Assembly (NCBI RefSeq): GCF_002104765.1
Contig: NZ_NCXM01000024.1
Coordinates: 37,731 to 101,730, forward strand
Reading direction: 5' to 3'
Source: Mycolicibacterium vulneris
Lineage (GTDB): Bacteria; Actinomycetota; Actinomycetes; Mycobacteriales; Mycobacteriaceae
Length of the DNA stretch: 64,000 nt
The position numbers and the translations under genes are program-made. The notes beneath the pieces are model-generated. The model searched no databases, had not been told where the DNA came from, and saw only the letters and a program-made list of their open reading frames with translations. The first letter of the stretch is position 1; each line of letters opens with the position of its first letter. This document shows positions 49,755 to 58,714 of the stretch, piece by piece.

Positions 49755-51224
49755 GCTGAGCGAGAAGGTCCGGCCTTCTCGCACTGCGTTGAGTGTGGAC
49801 GTCGGCCGCAGCAAGGTCGCCTCACCGCTGGGATTGAAATAGTAAGACCGCGACGTCGCACAGTTACCATTGTTGAACACCGAGGTTTCCAACAGTTCGC
49901 TCATCCGTTCGCGGAAACGGCTATTAGCTTCCTCGGTCACCTCGAACGTTGTCGCGCCGCGGCGCTTGACCTCACCCAAAAGCCGGTCGATGTGCCGCAT
50001 CTGGTATTCGATGGTGTGGAAGAACGAGAACCCGGAGAAAGCAAACGGACTGGCCAGGCCCAAGTAGTTGGGGAAGTAGGGAACTGACACCCCCTGGTAG
50101 GCCTGAAACTTCGTCTCCCGCCACCACTTTCCGAGGTTGCGCCCTTTGCGGCCGATGACCTCGATGGCCGGGAAGTTGGCTTCCCAGAGGTCAAAACCGG
50201 TCGCTAGCACCAGAGTGTCGATGACGGTCTTACGCCCGTCCGCCGTGACGATGCCGTCGGCCTCGATGCGCTCGATCGAGTTCGTCTCCAGGTGTACGTG
50301 CGGCATGGTGAAAGCGCGGTAGAAGTCGTTGGACATGGTGGGCCGCTTGCAGCCGCAGTCGTAGTCCGGTGTCAACTTGGCGCGCAGATCCTTATCGCGG
50401 AGCGTTCTGAACCGGTTGATCTTGGCCAGGTCGGCGAAGGCGATATTCCCCCGCCCCCGGGTCTGCACGAATTTCAGCGCACCGATGACCAAGATGAGCT
50501 CCATGATGATGTCGGTCACCCAGCGCAGCGCACGTTGCAGCACGGGCAGCCGGGCAAACATGCGTTGCACGCTTGGAGAGAACGGGAAATCCGGCTTGGG
50601 CAGGATGTGCGCCGCGGTGCGCTGGTAGACGGTCAGGTCCGCGGCCTCTTTGGCCAACTCGGGAATGACCTGCACCGCGGAGGCCCCGGTGCCGATGACC
50701 GCAATACGGCGTCCCTCATAGCTATAGCCGTGGTCCCACGCGGTGGTGTGCACCACCTTGCCTTCGAAGCTGGCGATGCCCGGAATGTCCGGCATGCGCG
50801 GCTGGGACAGGAAGCCGGTCGCGGTGATCAGGAACCGGCAGGTCAGGCTATCGCCGCCGGCCAGTCCGACCCGCCATTCGGCGGTTTCCTCATCCCACTG
50901 CGCGCCCTCGACGGTCGTGTTGAACCGCATGTGGCGGCGCACGTCGTACTTGTCGGCGACGTCCACCGCGTACTGCTTGACCTCGGCACCCGGTGCAAAC
51001 AGCCGTGACCAGTCAGGATTGGGCTCAAACCAGTACGAATAAGTCGTGGACGGGATGTCGACGGCGACGCCGGGGTAGTGGTTGACATGCCAGGTGCCAC
51101 CCAAGTCGTCCTCGCGGTCGAGGATGATGAAGTTGTCAAACCCGAGGCGCTTGAGCTGAATCGCGGCACCGATGCCGCCGAAACCTGCACCTACGATGAT
51201 CGCGTCGAAACGGTCCGTATCCAC
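49737..51224 (-). CDS. FAD-dependent Baeyer-Villiger monooxygenase
   Basis: The 495-residue protein has the FAD motif DAIIVGAGFGGIGAAIQLKR, the Baeyer-Villiger fingerprint FEGKVVHTTAWDHGYSYEG (FxGxxxHTxxWD), and the NADPH motif RIAVIGTGASAVQVIPELAK. It converts ketones to esters or lactones with NADPH and oxygen. It resembles mycobacterial EthA/MymA-type enzymes but cannot be assigned to one. GTG start. No regulator is adjacent; the upstream 300 bases are non-coding. Confidence 0.9.
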   Translation of the reverse strand: MDTDRFDAIIVGAGFGGIGAAIQLKRLGFDNFIILDREDDLGGTWHVNHYPGVAVDIPSTTYSYWFEPNPDWSRLFAPGAEVKQYAVDVADKYDVRRHMRFNTTVEGAQWDEETAEWRVGLAGGDSLTCRFLITATGFLSQPRMPDIPGIASFEGKVVHTTAWDHGYSYEGRRIAVIGTGASAVQVIPELAKEAADLTVYQRTAAHILPKPDFPFSPSVQRMFARLPVLQRALRWVTDIIMELILVIGALKFVQTRGRGNIAFADLAKINRFRTLRDKDLRAKLTPDYDCGCKRPTMSNDFYRAFTMPHVHLETNSIERIEADGIVTADGRKTVIDTLVLATGFDLWEANFPAIEVIGRKGRNLGKWWRETKFQAYQGVSVPYFPNYLGLASPFAFSGFSFFHTIEYQMRHIDRLLGEVKRRGATTFEVTEEANSRFRERMSELLETSVFNNGNCATSRSYYFNPSGEATLLRPTSTLNAVREGRTFSLSDYSFA

Positions 51225-51525
51225 AGCCCCTGCTCCGTGCTACCTGTTTCCCTACTTAACGAATCATAAGCTTTCCCTAAGATACGTAACTCTAATAGGG
51301 CGCCACGCCGAACGCATCCGGGCTTTGTCCGTATGTGACCTTGTTGACACAAGTGCGGTTACTCGTCGACGGGTCTATCAGACCTGACCATCCAGCGATC
51401 AACCTGCGCAAACGACCACACTCTCAACGATTAGGTGGCCCTCGGTCGCGATCGGCGCCGCCAACTTAGCTCAGGGCGAAGGCGACCGTCCGCGCAGATC
51501 TCTTATCTTGTGGCCGGCCCAGCTG
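51225..51525. other. 300-base intergenic stretch, no gene seen
   Basis: This interval lies upstream of the monooxygenase and downstream of the frameshifted small gene. It is AT-richer around 51240-51300 and contains TTGACA (51343-51348), which could be a -35 element, but no clear -10. No protein frame here resembles a known family, and no strong hairpin was found. Confidence 0.4.
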
Positions 51526-51743
51526 TCAGGCGCCCTGCAGCCGGCCCAAGAACTCGTGGCATCGCTGGGCGCGCTCGGAGTCTTGAGCCATCACTTCGCG
51601 GACGAACGACGCGACGTCATCTAGGCCGGCGTTCTTCGCGTCGCGCACGTACTGGCCGTAATCGTGCCCCCTTTGAGCGAGTGATATTGAAGGGAAATAA
51701 GATCGAAGGTCACGTCGTCGAAACCCGTTTCACCCGTTGCCAT
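51526..51743 (-). pseudogene. small conserved mycobacterial protein, single-base frameshift
   Basis: From ATG 51743 (AGAGGG upstream) the minus strand reads MATGETGFDDVTFDLISLQY then HSLKGG, after which the frame must change by one base to continue HDYGQYVRDAKNAGLDDVAS, FVREVMAQDSERAQRCHEFL and GRLQGA to TGA 51526. I recall a ubiquitous mycobacterial protein of about 75 residues with this beginning and ending. The gene is 218 bases, one short of a multiple of three, and the missing base falls in a run of five G near 51670. It is either a real loss or a homopolymer sequencing error. Confidence 0.7.
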
Positions 51744-51976
51744 GTCGCCACCCTCTGACCGTGAGCGCCAGATCTGGTACTCGCCGTCCCCGGCTACCCC
51801 GAATGGACAACACCAAACGACGGCTTAAAGTGTTTTTGTAGGCAACCCGACACGCAATGGCTGCGTCGGTCCGATGGCGGCAACGCCGCCGCTATCCGCC
51901 GCCTGTCGCTGCGCCCCGGTATACAGGAAAACATCACCAACTAGTTGGCAACTTGACAGTTTTGGGAGGGGCTTGC

Positions 51977-52729
51977 ATGGGCATCTCGGACGCCATGATC
52001 GCGCGTCACATCGTTCGTTCACTTGGTCCAGCAGTTGTTATCGCAGCGTCGGGCGTGGCCGCTTCCGCCTTGACCACTTCCGTTATCCCCTCCGCCTCGG
52101 CCCAGTGTCCGGACGTGCAAGTGGTGTTCGCCCGTGGCACCGGTGAAGCGCCAGGCGTCGGCCCCACCGGTCAGGCCTTCGTCGATGCGCTGCACCAGCG
52201 CGTCGGCGAGCGGTCGTTCGATGTGTATCCGGTCAACTACCCCGCCAGCGACCAATGGGCCACCGGCATCGACGGCGTCCGAGACGCCGGCGCCCACGTC
52301 AACTCGATGGCCCACGACTGCCCCAACACCAAGATGGTGCTCGGCGGCTACTCGCAGGGCGCGGCCGTCATGGGCTTTGTCACCTCGGCCGCCGTGCCCG
52401 ACGGCATCGACCCCAACACCGTGCCCAAACCGCTCAGCCCCGACGTGGCCAACCACGTCTCCTCGGTCGTGCTGTTCGGCATGCCCAACGTGCGGGCGAT
52501 GAACTTCCTCAACGAACCGCCCGTGGTCATCGGCCCGCTCTACCAGGACAAGACGGTCAAGGTGTGCGCCACCGAGGACCCGGTCTGCTCCGACGGGATG
52601 AACTTCGCCGCACACGACACCTACGCCGACGACGGCGCGATGATCGACAAGGGAGTCGCCTTCGCCTCCAGCCACTTGGACACGGGCGCGGCGGCACCGA
52701 CGCCGGCGCGCGGCGGTTTTGGCGGCTGA
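51977..52729 (+). CDS. secreted cutinase-like serine esterase
   Basis: The 250-residue protein has a signal peptide (AVVIAASGVAASALTTSVIP, cleavage after ASA) and a cutinase domain: CPDVQVVFARGTGEAPGVGP, VYPVNYPASDQW, and the nucleophile motif MVLGGYSQGAAVMGF with Ser126; the acid and histidine are in CATEDPVCSDG and AAHDTYADDGAM. Four cysteines fit the two disulfides of the family. Mycobacterial Culp proteins act as lipases or esterases on host or wall lipids. ATG 51977 has GGGAGGGG upstream. Confidence 0.9.
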   Translation: MGISDAMIARHIVRSLGPAVVIAASGVAASALTTSVIPSASAQCPDVQVVFARGTGEAPGVGPTGQAFVDALHQRVGERSFDVYPVNYPASDQWATGIDGVRDAGAHVNSMAHDCPNTKMVLGGYSQGAAVMGFVTSAAVPDGIDPNTVPKPLSPDVANHVSSVVLFGMPNVRAMNFLNEPPVVIGPLYQDKTVKVCATEDPVCSDGMNFAAHDTYADDGAMIDKGVAFASSHLDTGAAAPTPARGGFGG

Positions 52730-52741
52730 GATAGCGCTCGG

Positions 52742-53521
52742 TTAGCCGCGCGCGCCTTTGGAGTTCAGAAAGGCGATTACGCCCTGGGTGACCGCGGCGG
52801 CATATTTCGCCCGGCCGTCCGGACTTTCCATACGCGCCAAGTCACCCGCATTTTTCATGTTGCCCAGTTCGACCAGGACCGCCGGGTACTGCGCCAGGTT
52901 CAGGCCGGCAAGATCGTCGCGGCCGTACAAGCCGTCCGAGCCGATGTAGGTGGCCGGCTGTAAACCCGACTGAACCAAGGCATCCCGCATCGCGTGCGCC
53001 AGCTGCACGGCGGGCCCGGCTTGAACGTCGTTGAGCGGCGGGCTGGAGTAGTTGACGTGGAATCCACTGCCGGACGGCGGCCCTCCGTCGGCGTGGATGC
53101 TCACGATCGCGTCCGGGTGCATGGCGTTGGCCGCCGCGGCGCGTTGGTCGATGCACGGGCCGACCCCGCCATCGCTGTCGCGCGACAGCTGGGTGCGAAC
53201 ACCCATCTGGTTCAGCGAATCGTTGATCAACCCCACCACCGCCCAGGTGAAGGCGTGCTCGGGATAGCCGTCGTCGGCGACCGCACCCGACGTCTGGCAC
53301 GGCTTGGTGCCGCCACGGCCGTTGGGAACCTGCTGGTTGATGGACGCGTCGTTCACGGCGTTGTGGCCCGGGTCGAGGAAGACCGACATTCCGTCTACAC
53401 CGGCCGTGGCGCGTGGGGCGGGCAGCCATGCGCCGGCGGTGACGATCGCCGGCACGACACCGGCGATCTTCAGGACGTCGCGGCGTGCGACGGATCGCAG
53501 CCCGCCCGGGCGATCACTCAC
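52742..53521 (-). CDS. Tat-exported N-acetylmuramoyl-L-alanine amidase
   Basis: The 259-residue protein from GTG 53521 begins VSDRPGGLRSVARRDVLKIA with a twin-arginine motif (ARRDVLK) and hydrophobic stretch, so Tat export is likely. The Amidase_3 zinc ligands are visible: His in VFLDPGHNAVND, Glu in GYPEHAFTWAV, His in AIVSIHADGG; catalytic Glu in VLVELGNMKNAG. It resembles Rv3717, which trims peptidoglycan stems during division. The convergent cutinase ends 12 bases away. Confidence 0.88.
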   Translation of the reverse strand: MSDRPGGLRSVARRDVLKIAGVVPAIVTAGAWLPAPRATAGVDGMSVFLDPGHNAVNDASINQQVPNGRGGTKPCQTSGAVADDGYPEHAFTWAVVGLINDSLNQMGVRTQLSRDSDGGVGPCIDQRAAAANAMHPDAIVSIHADGGPPSGSGFHVNYSSPPLNDVQAGPAVQLAHAMRDALVQSGLQPATYIGSDGLYGRDDLAGLNLAQYPAVLVELGNMKNAGDLARMESPDGRAKYAAAVTQGVIAFLNSKGARG

Positions 53522-53619
53522 CGCGCGATGGTAGCAATCGGCGTCACAAGGCCGCCCTGACGACCGGTTAAAACGATGACGCTGAGCGGGATTCGCGCTG
53601 GATCGCCCACCGCATGCCG

Positions 53620-53637
53620 ACATACTAAAAAGTATGT
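53620..53637. promoter_or_regulatory. perfect palindrome upstream of acyl-CoA dehydrogenase-like gene
   Basis: ACATACT-AAAA-AGTATGT has perfect 7-base arms around four A bases, 12 bases before ATG 53650, overlapping where RNA polymerase would start. It is probably the operator for the TetR protein encoded at 54799-55389 at the other end of the gene. Confidence 0.68.
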
Positions 53638-53649
53638 TACGGTCGGGCC

Positions 53650-54819
53650 ATGTCCGTGGTCGAAAGCCGCCCGCTGCACGGCGTCACCGACGAATTCGTT
53701 GCGCGGCTCGCCGATCGCGCCGAGGAGGCCGAGCGATTGCGGCGCCTGCCCGCGGCGACGATCGACGACTTCCGGCAGACCGAGCTGTTCCGGCTATTGC
53801 TGCCCGCCCGCTTCGGCGGCCTTCAGGCCTCGTTTCCCGAACTGCTGCAACCGATTCGGCGCATGGCACACGGCTGCGCATCGAGCGCATGGACGCTCGG
53901 CTTCTACACGCTGCACAACTGGATGCTGTCGCTGTTCGACCCGCGCCTGCAGGACGAGGTCTTCGCGTCGGGACCCGTGCTGGCGCCGGCTCCCCTGGCC
54001 CCCGCCGGCCGCGGCGTGCCGGCCGACGGCGGAGTGCGCCTGACCGGCAGGTGGTCTTGGGCAACGGGCGCGATGGACGCCGATTGGATGATCGTCGGCG
54101 CGCTGATCGAACGCCCGGACCGGATCGATCCGGCGCTGGCCGTGCTGCCCGCCGACCAGGTGGAGGTCATCGACACCTGGCACACCGCTGGCATGCGCGG
54201 CACCGGCTCGCACGATCTCGTCATCACCGACGCCCGGGTTCCCGAGCATCGATTGGTCGCCGTGGCCGACATCTACGGCGGCACGGCACCCGGCGCGCGG
54301 GAGCACGGGGTGCCGACGTACCGGTGGCCGATGGTTCCGGCGCTGGCGCTGACGGCGGCCATGCCCGTGCTCGGGACCGCGGAATGGGTGTGCGAGCTTT
54401 TCGCCGAACGGCTCAGCGGGCGCGTGCTGGCCTACAGCGGGGTGGCGCAAAAGGACCAGCCGGCCGCGCAGATCAGGCTGGGCGAGGCCAGGGTGCGGCT
54501 GAGCTCACTGCGGGCGTTGGTCGACAAGACCGCCGACGATATCGAGGCGATCGTAGTCAGCGGCGAACGGGTGAGCCGATCGGTGCGGGCCGACGCACGG
54601 CTGGCGGCCGCGCGCACGGTGCACGAAAGCCGCGCGATCATCGCCGATCTCATGGAAGCCGCCGGTGCCAGCGCTCATTTCTTGTCCAGCCCCTTGCAGC
54701 GCGCCAAGCGCGACGTGGACATCGCCGCGGGGCATGTGGTGTTCGATTACGACACGAGTCGAGAGTTGGCAGGGGCGTTGGCGATTGGCGCCAAGATCTC
54801 ACCCATCGCCATGGTGTGA
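53650..54819 (+). CDS. acyl-CoA dehydrogenase-like flavin monooxygenase (HsaA/HpaB-like)
   Basis: The 389-residue protein has the acyl-CoA dehydrogenase fold of group D flavin monooxygenases: LLLPARFGGLQASFPELLQP, ASSAWTLGFYTLHNWMLSLF, VRLTGRWSWATGAMDADWMI and WHTAGMRGTGSHDLVITDAR. The catalytic glutamate of true acyl-CoA dehydrogenases is not evident. Relatives hydroxylate phenols (HsaA in steroid breakdown) or oxidise sulfur compounds, with a separate flavin reductase. None is adjacent. Substrate unknown. Confidence 0.82.
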   Translation: MSVVESRPLHGVTDEFVARLADRAEEAERLRRLPAATIDDFRQTELFRLLLPARFGGLQASFPELLQPIRRMAHGCASSAWTLGFYTLHNWMLSLFDPRLQDEVFASGPVLAPAPLAPAGRGVPADGGVRLTGRWSWATGAMDADWMIVGALIERPDRIDPALAVLPADQVEVIDTWHTAGMRGTGSHDLVITDARVPEHRLVAVADIYGGTAPGAREHGVPTYRWPMVPALALTAAMPVLGTAEWVCELFAERLSGRVLAYSGVAQKDQPAAQIRLGEARVRLSSLRALVDKTADDIEAIVVSGERVSRSVRADARLAAARTVHESRAIIADLMEAAGASAHFLSSPLQRAKRDVDIAAGHVVFDYDTSRELAGALAIGAKISPIAMV

Positions 54820-55389
54820 GCGGGCCGTCCCCGACTCCCCCAGCATCACCGCCAGGAATCGTTCTCGTTGAGCCACCGATTGGGCCTGCTCGGCCGAGCT
54901 GGTGAGATGCAGCAGCCCGATTCCCGCGGCGAAGGTCAATTCGGCACGCAGCCTGGCGTCCTCGAGGCTGAACCCGTAGTCGCTGTAGGCCTTTATCACG
55001 GTGCGCAGCAGCAGCCGGTCGGCCGCGCGGATGTTCTCGGCCGCCACCGGGTCCAGGCGGGCCCACTCCCGCATCGCCCGCTCGAGCATCCAGTACTGGG
55101 GGCTGACCAGCGTGTGCGTCAACGCCGACAGGCGTTCCCGGGGTGGCAGCGCGTCGAGCTTTGACAGCGCCTGACGGTCGCGTTCGAGGAATTTGTTCCA
55201 CGATTCGACCAGCGCGGCCCGATATTGCTCGATGTCCTCGAAGTGCCAGTAGAAGCTGCCGCGGGTGACGCCCGCCTGCTGGCAGAGGCGTTCGACTTTG
55301 AGTGCGCGCACTCCCTCATGAGCAAGCACGTTGTAGCCCACCTCGAGCCAGTCCTCGGCCGACAGGCGGGTCGACGACTGCTTGTGCAT
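54799..55389 (-). CDS. TetR-family regulator
   Basis: The 196-residue protein starts at ATG 55389 (MHKQSSTRLSAEDWLEVG). The DNA-binding domain is YNVLAHEGVRALKVERLCQQ then AGVTRGSFYWHFEDIEQYRA. The C-terminal part contains a hydrophobic helical bundle typical of ligand binding. Its 3' end overlaps the convergent flavoprotein gene by 21 bases. The palindrome at 53620-53637 is its most likely operator. Confidence 0.87.
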   Translation of the reverse strand: MHKQSSTRLSAEDWLEVGYNVLAHEGVRALKVERLCQQAGVTRGSFYWHFEDIEQYRAALVESWNKFLERDRQALSKLDALPPRERLSALTHTLVSPQYWMLERAMREWARLDPVAAENIRAADRLLLRTVIKAYSDYGFSLEDARLRAELTFAAGIGLLHLTSSAEQAQSVAQRERFLAVMLGESGTARSHHGDG

Positions 55390-55465
55390 CACCACACCAT
55401 GCAGATTACGGGAGGCGTCCCTGGTCGGAGGGGAGATTAGGCAATCTCGGTAATTACCGTTCTGC

Positions 55466-56011
55466 TCACTTTGTCGGCGCAACGGGCAGTCTGGCGGTGT
55501 CGTCCAGGTCCACGTCGAGCGCGTTGAGCATCAACGCCAGGCCCGCATATCGGCCGATGACCATCAGCGCTTCGACGGTGGCCTCCGAGCCGAGTGCCGT
55601 GTGCACTTGGTCGAAGAGCGGGGCCGCGACGCGGCGGGTGGTCACCAGTTCGGTCGTCAATCGCAGGATCGCCAGCTCGGTGGGGTCGAATTGCTTTGTT
55701 TGCCAATCGGACTCGGTGATGATTGCGTTGATGGTGTCGACATCGACCCCCACCGTTTGCGCGACGTCTGTGTGCTGGCCGAGTTCGTAGGCGCAGCCCA
55801 TGAGATACGCGGTGCGCAGCACGATCAGTTCGCGAAGCCGCCGGGATAGCACCGGGCTGCTCAGGGCCGCGTCACCGGCCACCATCCAGCCGGTGAACAC
55901 CTTCTCGGCGTTGGCCAGTGCGCGGTAGACGTTGAGATTGCCCTGCCGCGCAGTCAATTCGCGCGCGAGCTCGGGCATGTCTTCGGGTTGGCGATACGGG
56001 ATGCGGGTCAC
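55466..56011 (-). CDS. carboxymuconolactone decarboxylase (AhpD-fold) family protein, second of a pair
   Basis: The 181-residue protein has the CMD core LRELIVLRTAYLMGCAYELG followed by QH. It carries one cysteine where AhpD peroxidases have CxxC, so it is not a disulfide reductase; it fits the decarboxylase-like group. GTG 56011 overlaps its upstream paralogue's stop by 4 bases. The duplicates are only moderately similar (RxPxxxxD start, LNVxRxLANA, LNAxDxxxD end), an old duplication. Confidence 0.85.
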   Translation of the reverse strand: MTRIPYRQPEDMPELARELTARQGNLNVYRALANAEKVFTGWMVAGDAALSSPVLSRRLRELIVLRTAYLMGCAYELGQHTDVAQTVGVDVDTINAIITESDWQTKQFDPTELAILRLTTELVTTRRVAAPLFDQVHTALGSEATVEALMVIGRYAGLALMLNALDVDLDDTARLPVAPTK

Positions 56012-56559
56012 TGGGCCAGGCTTTCGTCGGGGCTGGAGAAGGTCGGTGTGTCGATCTCCAGGTCGACGGCGTTGAGCACCAGCGCCAGGCCGTAGTAGCA
56101 GCTGACGATCATCAGCAGTTCGGTGAGCGCCTCGTCACCGAGCAGTGCTTGGGCGGTGGCGAAGGTGTCGTCGCCGAGCCGGCGGGTGGTGCACAACTCG
56201 GTGACAGTGTCGATCACGGTCCGTTCGTCGCCGCTGAATCCGGCCGCGTCCAGATCCCCCTTATCGAGCAGGGCGTCGATCTGTTGGTCGGTGAGCCCCG
56301 CGGTGCAGCCGAAGATCACGTGCTGGGCGAGTTCGTAAGGCGAGTCCTGCAGATGCCCCACCCGCAGGATGATCACTTCGCGCATCCGCGGGGTGAAGGT
56401 GGGACTTCTGAACAGTTCGCCCGTCATCTGCGCCCATCCGTCAAAGATGTTGGGGGCGTTGGCGAGCAGCCGAATCACGTTGAGCGTGTCGGGGCGTGCA
56501 ATGGGCTGCTGGATCCGCTCGGGTTGCCGGTCGGTGCTGACCAAGGGCATTCGCGTCAC
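56008..56559 (-). CDS. carboxymuconolactone decarboxylase (AhpD-fold) family protein, first of a pair
   Basis: The 183-residue paralogue has MREVIILRVGHLQDSPYELA followed by QH, with no cysteine at the AhpD positions (DSP for the cysteine segment). The Tyr-Glu and His pattern is kept. With its partner it may form mixed oligomers acting on a lactone or hydroperoxide; no substrate is known. GTG 56559. The palindrome shared with the 44-kb locus lies 63 bases upstream. Confidence 0.85.
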   Translation of the reverse strand: MTRMPLVSTDRQPERIQQPIARPDTLNVIRLLANAPNIFDGWAQMTGELFRSPTFTPRMREVIILRVGHLQDSPYELAQHVIFGCTAGLTDQQIDALLDKGDLDAAGFSGDERTVIDTVTELCTTRRLGDDTFATAQALLGDEALTELLMIVSCYYGLALVLNAVDLEIDTPTFSSPDESLAQ

Positions 56560-56621
56560 GCGGACGATTTTAGTTCCGTCGGCATTGCCCCTGTCCTATG
56601 GTGCAGAAGGTTACGAAAACC

Positions 56622-56639
56622 ACTAGCGCATGTGCTATC
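56622..56639. promoter_or_regulatory. 18-base palindromic operator, copy 2
   Basis: On the minus strand this site reads GATAGCACATGCGCTAGT, identical over 16 bases to copy 1 at 43990-44007, and in the same orientation relative to its downstream gene. It lies in the promoter of the carboxymuconolactone-decarboxylase pair. Confidence 0.65.
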
Positions 56640-56841
56640 ACTTTCGACAGTCGCTGATAACGCCCAACCAACCGGGCACTCGCATAAATTCCGGGCTTCC
56701 TGGGAATGCGCGGACGATTTCTTGGCACTGATGTTCGGCACCGTCTGCCATCCTCGGCTTGCTCGCTCAGTAGGTGAGTTGCATGACGCCCGCAGGTCCC
56801 CCTGACATGGGCGCAGGGCCCAAAGAAGCGCAGCGACACCA

Positions 56842-57294
56842 TTAAAGTTGAGGCGGCAACGCCGCCAACCACCCATCCGAAAGCAACTCCAACAACTGCC
56901 CATCCGGATCCCGGATCATCGCCATCGCCTCACCCACGGTCCCGTCGACCACCGCTCCCCCAAATTCCGCCGCCTGAGCCAACACCCCCGAAAGGTCGGA
57001 CACCGAGAACGAGATGTGCGTCAGCCCCACCTGGTCCATCGCCCGCTCCGAGCCGGCGTGGACCTGACGCTCCGAGTAGTCCATCAGTTCGAGCACCAAG
57101 CCGTCCCGCACCAAGTAGGTCGCATGCACGCCGAGCGGCTCGGGCAGCCCCACCAGCTGAGAGGTCGGGCCGTCAGGCGGGTCGAGCTCCCACCAGAACT
57201 GGAACCCCAGCAGGCCCTCGTAGAAGCGGCGCGACCGCTTGCGGTCCGCGACGCATAACCCAACGTGATTGAAAACCGTCCGATGGCTCGCCAT
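56842..57294 (-). CDS. VOC (glyoxalase-like) family protein
   Basis: The 150-residue VOC protein starts TVFNHVGLCVADRKRSRRFY EG-type and has the second repeat VGLTHISFSVSDLSGVLAQA and ending AMIRDPDGQLLELLSDG. Metal-ligand-like His, His and Glu are in place, as in extradiol dioxygenases and glyoxalases. It is divergent from the P450 gene. With the nearby oxygenases it may act in breakdown of a ring compound, which is inference. Confidence 0.85.
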   Translation of the reverse strand: MASHRTVFNHVGLCVADRKRSRRFYEGLLGFQFWWELDPPDGPTSQLVGLPEPLGVHATYLVRDGLVLELMDYSERQVHAGSERAMDQVGLTHISFSVSDLSGVLAQAAEFGGAVVDGTVGEAMAMIRDPDGQLLELLSDGWLAALPPQL

Positions 57295-57441
57295 GACAAC
57301 CTTTCCGCAGCAAATCAGGCCCCAGCGGTCACGCGACCGATCTCGACACCGCTTCCACCACGCAGCTCAAACGCGTAATAATGCAAAAATAATAAGCGCA
57401 CAGCCGAATAAGCAGATCACCTTCGCTTGGAGGGCTTTTCG

Positions 57442-58710
57442 ATGGCCACACGTCCGAACGTCAGCGCTGACGCGATAGTTGACTTCGACCATCATTCAGA
57501 CGCTTTCAACCTCAACGAGCTGGCCGTCAACGCCGACTTGCGGCAGCGATGTCCCGTGGCGTGGAACGAGAACTACGGCGGGTTCTGGTTCCTCAGCAGC
57601 TACGACGCCGTAAGCCAAACCGCCCGCAACGGCGGCACTTTCGCCCACAAATACGAGCCCAACGCCGCAGACGGTGTCGACTATCAGGGCGAGATGGGCG
57701 TCCCCCGTCCCGACGGCCAGCCGGCCCTGGGCATCGGCGAGGTCGACGGCCCCTACCACCAAGCCCTACGGCACGCGCTGGCGCCGTTCTTCTCCCCCGG
57801 CGCCGTCGAAAAACTCAAGCCATTCATGGAGCAATCCGCCCACTGGTTCCTCGACCAACAAATAACAAAAGGACACCTGGACCTGGTGCTCGACTACGCC
57901 AGCCCCGTCCCAGCCATCCTCACCATGAAGCTGATGGGCCTGCCGTATGACAACTGGCACCTGTACGCCAACCTCTTTCATTCCGTCATGGCCGTCCCGC
58001 AGGACAGCGACGAGTACGCGAGCGCGATCGCCAAAGTGCCCGCCATGATGGAAGAGGTCCTCGAGTTCGCCGCCCACCGACGGGCCGACGCCCGAGAAGA
58101 CTTGACCAGCTTCCTCATTCAATTCGAATTCGACGGCCACCGCCTCACCGACGAGCAGCTGCTCAACATCCTGTGGAACCTCATCGGCGGCGGCGTCGAC
58201 ACCACCACCTCTCAGACCGCGCTGACCCTGCTGCACCTGGGCACCCACCCGGACATCAGGCAGCAGCTCATCGAGCACCCCGAGCTCTACCGCACCGCCA
58301 CCGACGAATTCCTGCGCTACTTCTCCGTCAACCAAACCCTCAGCCGCACAGTCACTCACGACGTCGTCCTCGCCGGCCAGCGCCTCCGCAAGAATGACAA
58401 AGTCGTCATCAGCTGGCTCTCGGCCAACCACGACGAGAACGAGTTCGACCGGCCCGACGAGGTCATCCTCGACCGTGCACCCAACCGTCACGTCGCCTTC
58501 GGGCTGGGACCGCACCGCTGCATCGGATCGCACCTGGCCCGGCTGATGTCCGGCGTGATGGTCAAGGCCGTCCTCGACCGCCTCCCCGACTACCAGGTCG
58601 ACGTCGAAAACGTCCACCAATACCTGGGCAACCCGAGCATGACCGGCCTGGGCACGCTCCCGGTCACCTTCACACCGGAAGAGACCCGGGAAACGTCACG
58701 CCCCTGGTAA
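57442..58710 (+). CDS. cytochrome P450
   Basis: The 422-residue P450 has the I-helix NLIGGGVDTTTSQTALTL, ExxR as DEFLRYFSVNQTLSRTV and the haem loop HVAFGLGPHRCIGSHLARLM with Cys360. It is only distantly related to CYP124 and I cannot assign the CYP family. ATG 57442 follows GGAGGG (57429-57434). It is flanked by VOC and TetR genes; no ferredoxin gene is adjacent. Confidence 0.9.
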   Translation: MATRPNVSADAIVDFDHHSDAFNLNELAVNADLRQRCPVAWNENYGGFWFLSSYDAVSQTARNGGTFAHKYEPNAADGVDYQGEMGVPRPDGQPALGIGEVDGPYHQALRHALAPFFSPGAVEKLKPFMEQSAHWFLDQQITKGHLDLVLDYASPVPAILTMKLMGLPYDNWHLYANLFHSVMAVPQDSDEYASAIAKVPAMMEEVLEFAAHRRADAREDLTSFLIQFEFDGHRLTDEQLLNILWNLIGGGVDTTTSQTALTLLHLGTHPDIRQQLIEHPELYRTATDEFLRYFSVNQTLSRTVTHDVVLAGQRLRKNDKVVISWLSANHDENEFDRPDEVILDRAPNRHVAFGLGPHRCIGSHLARLMSGVMVKAVLDRLPDYQVDVENVHQYLGNPSMTGLGTLPVTFTPEETRETSRPW

Positions 58711-58714
58711 TCGC

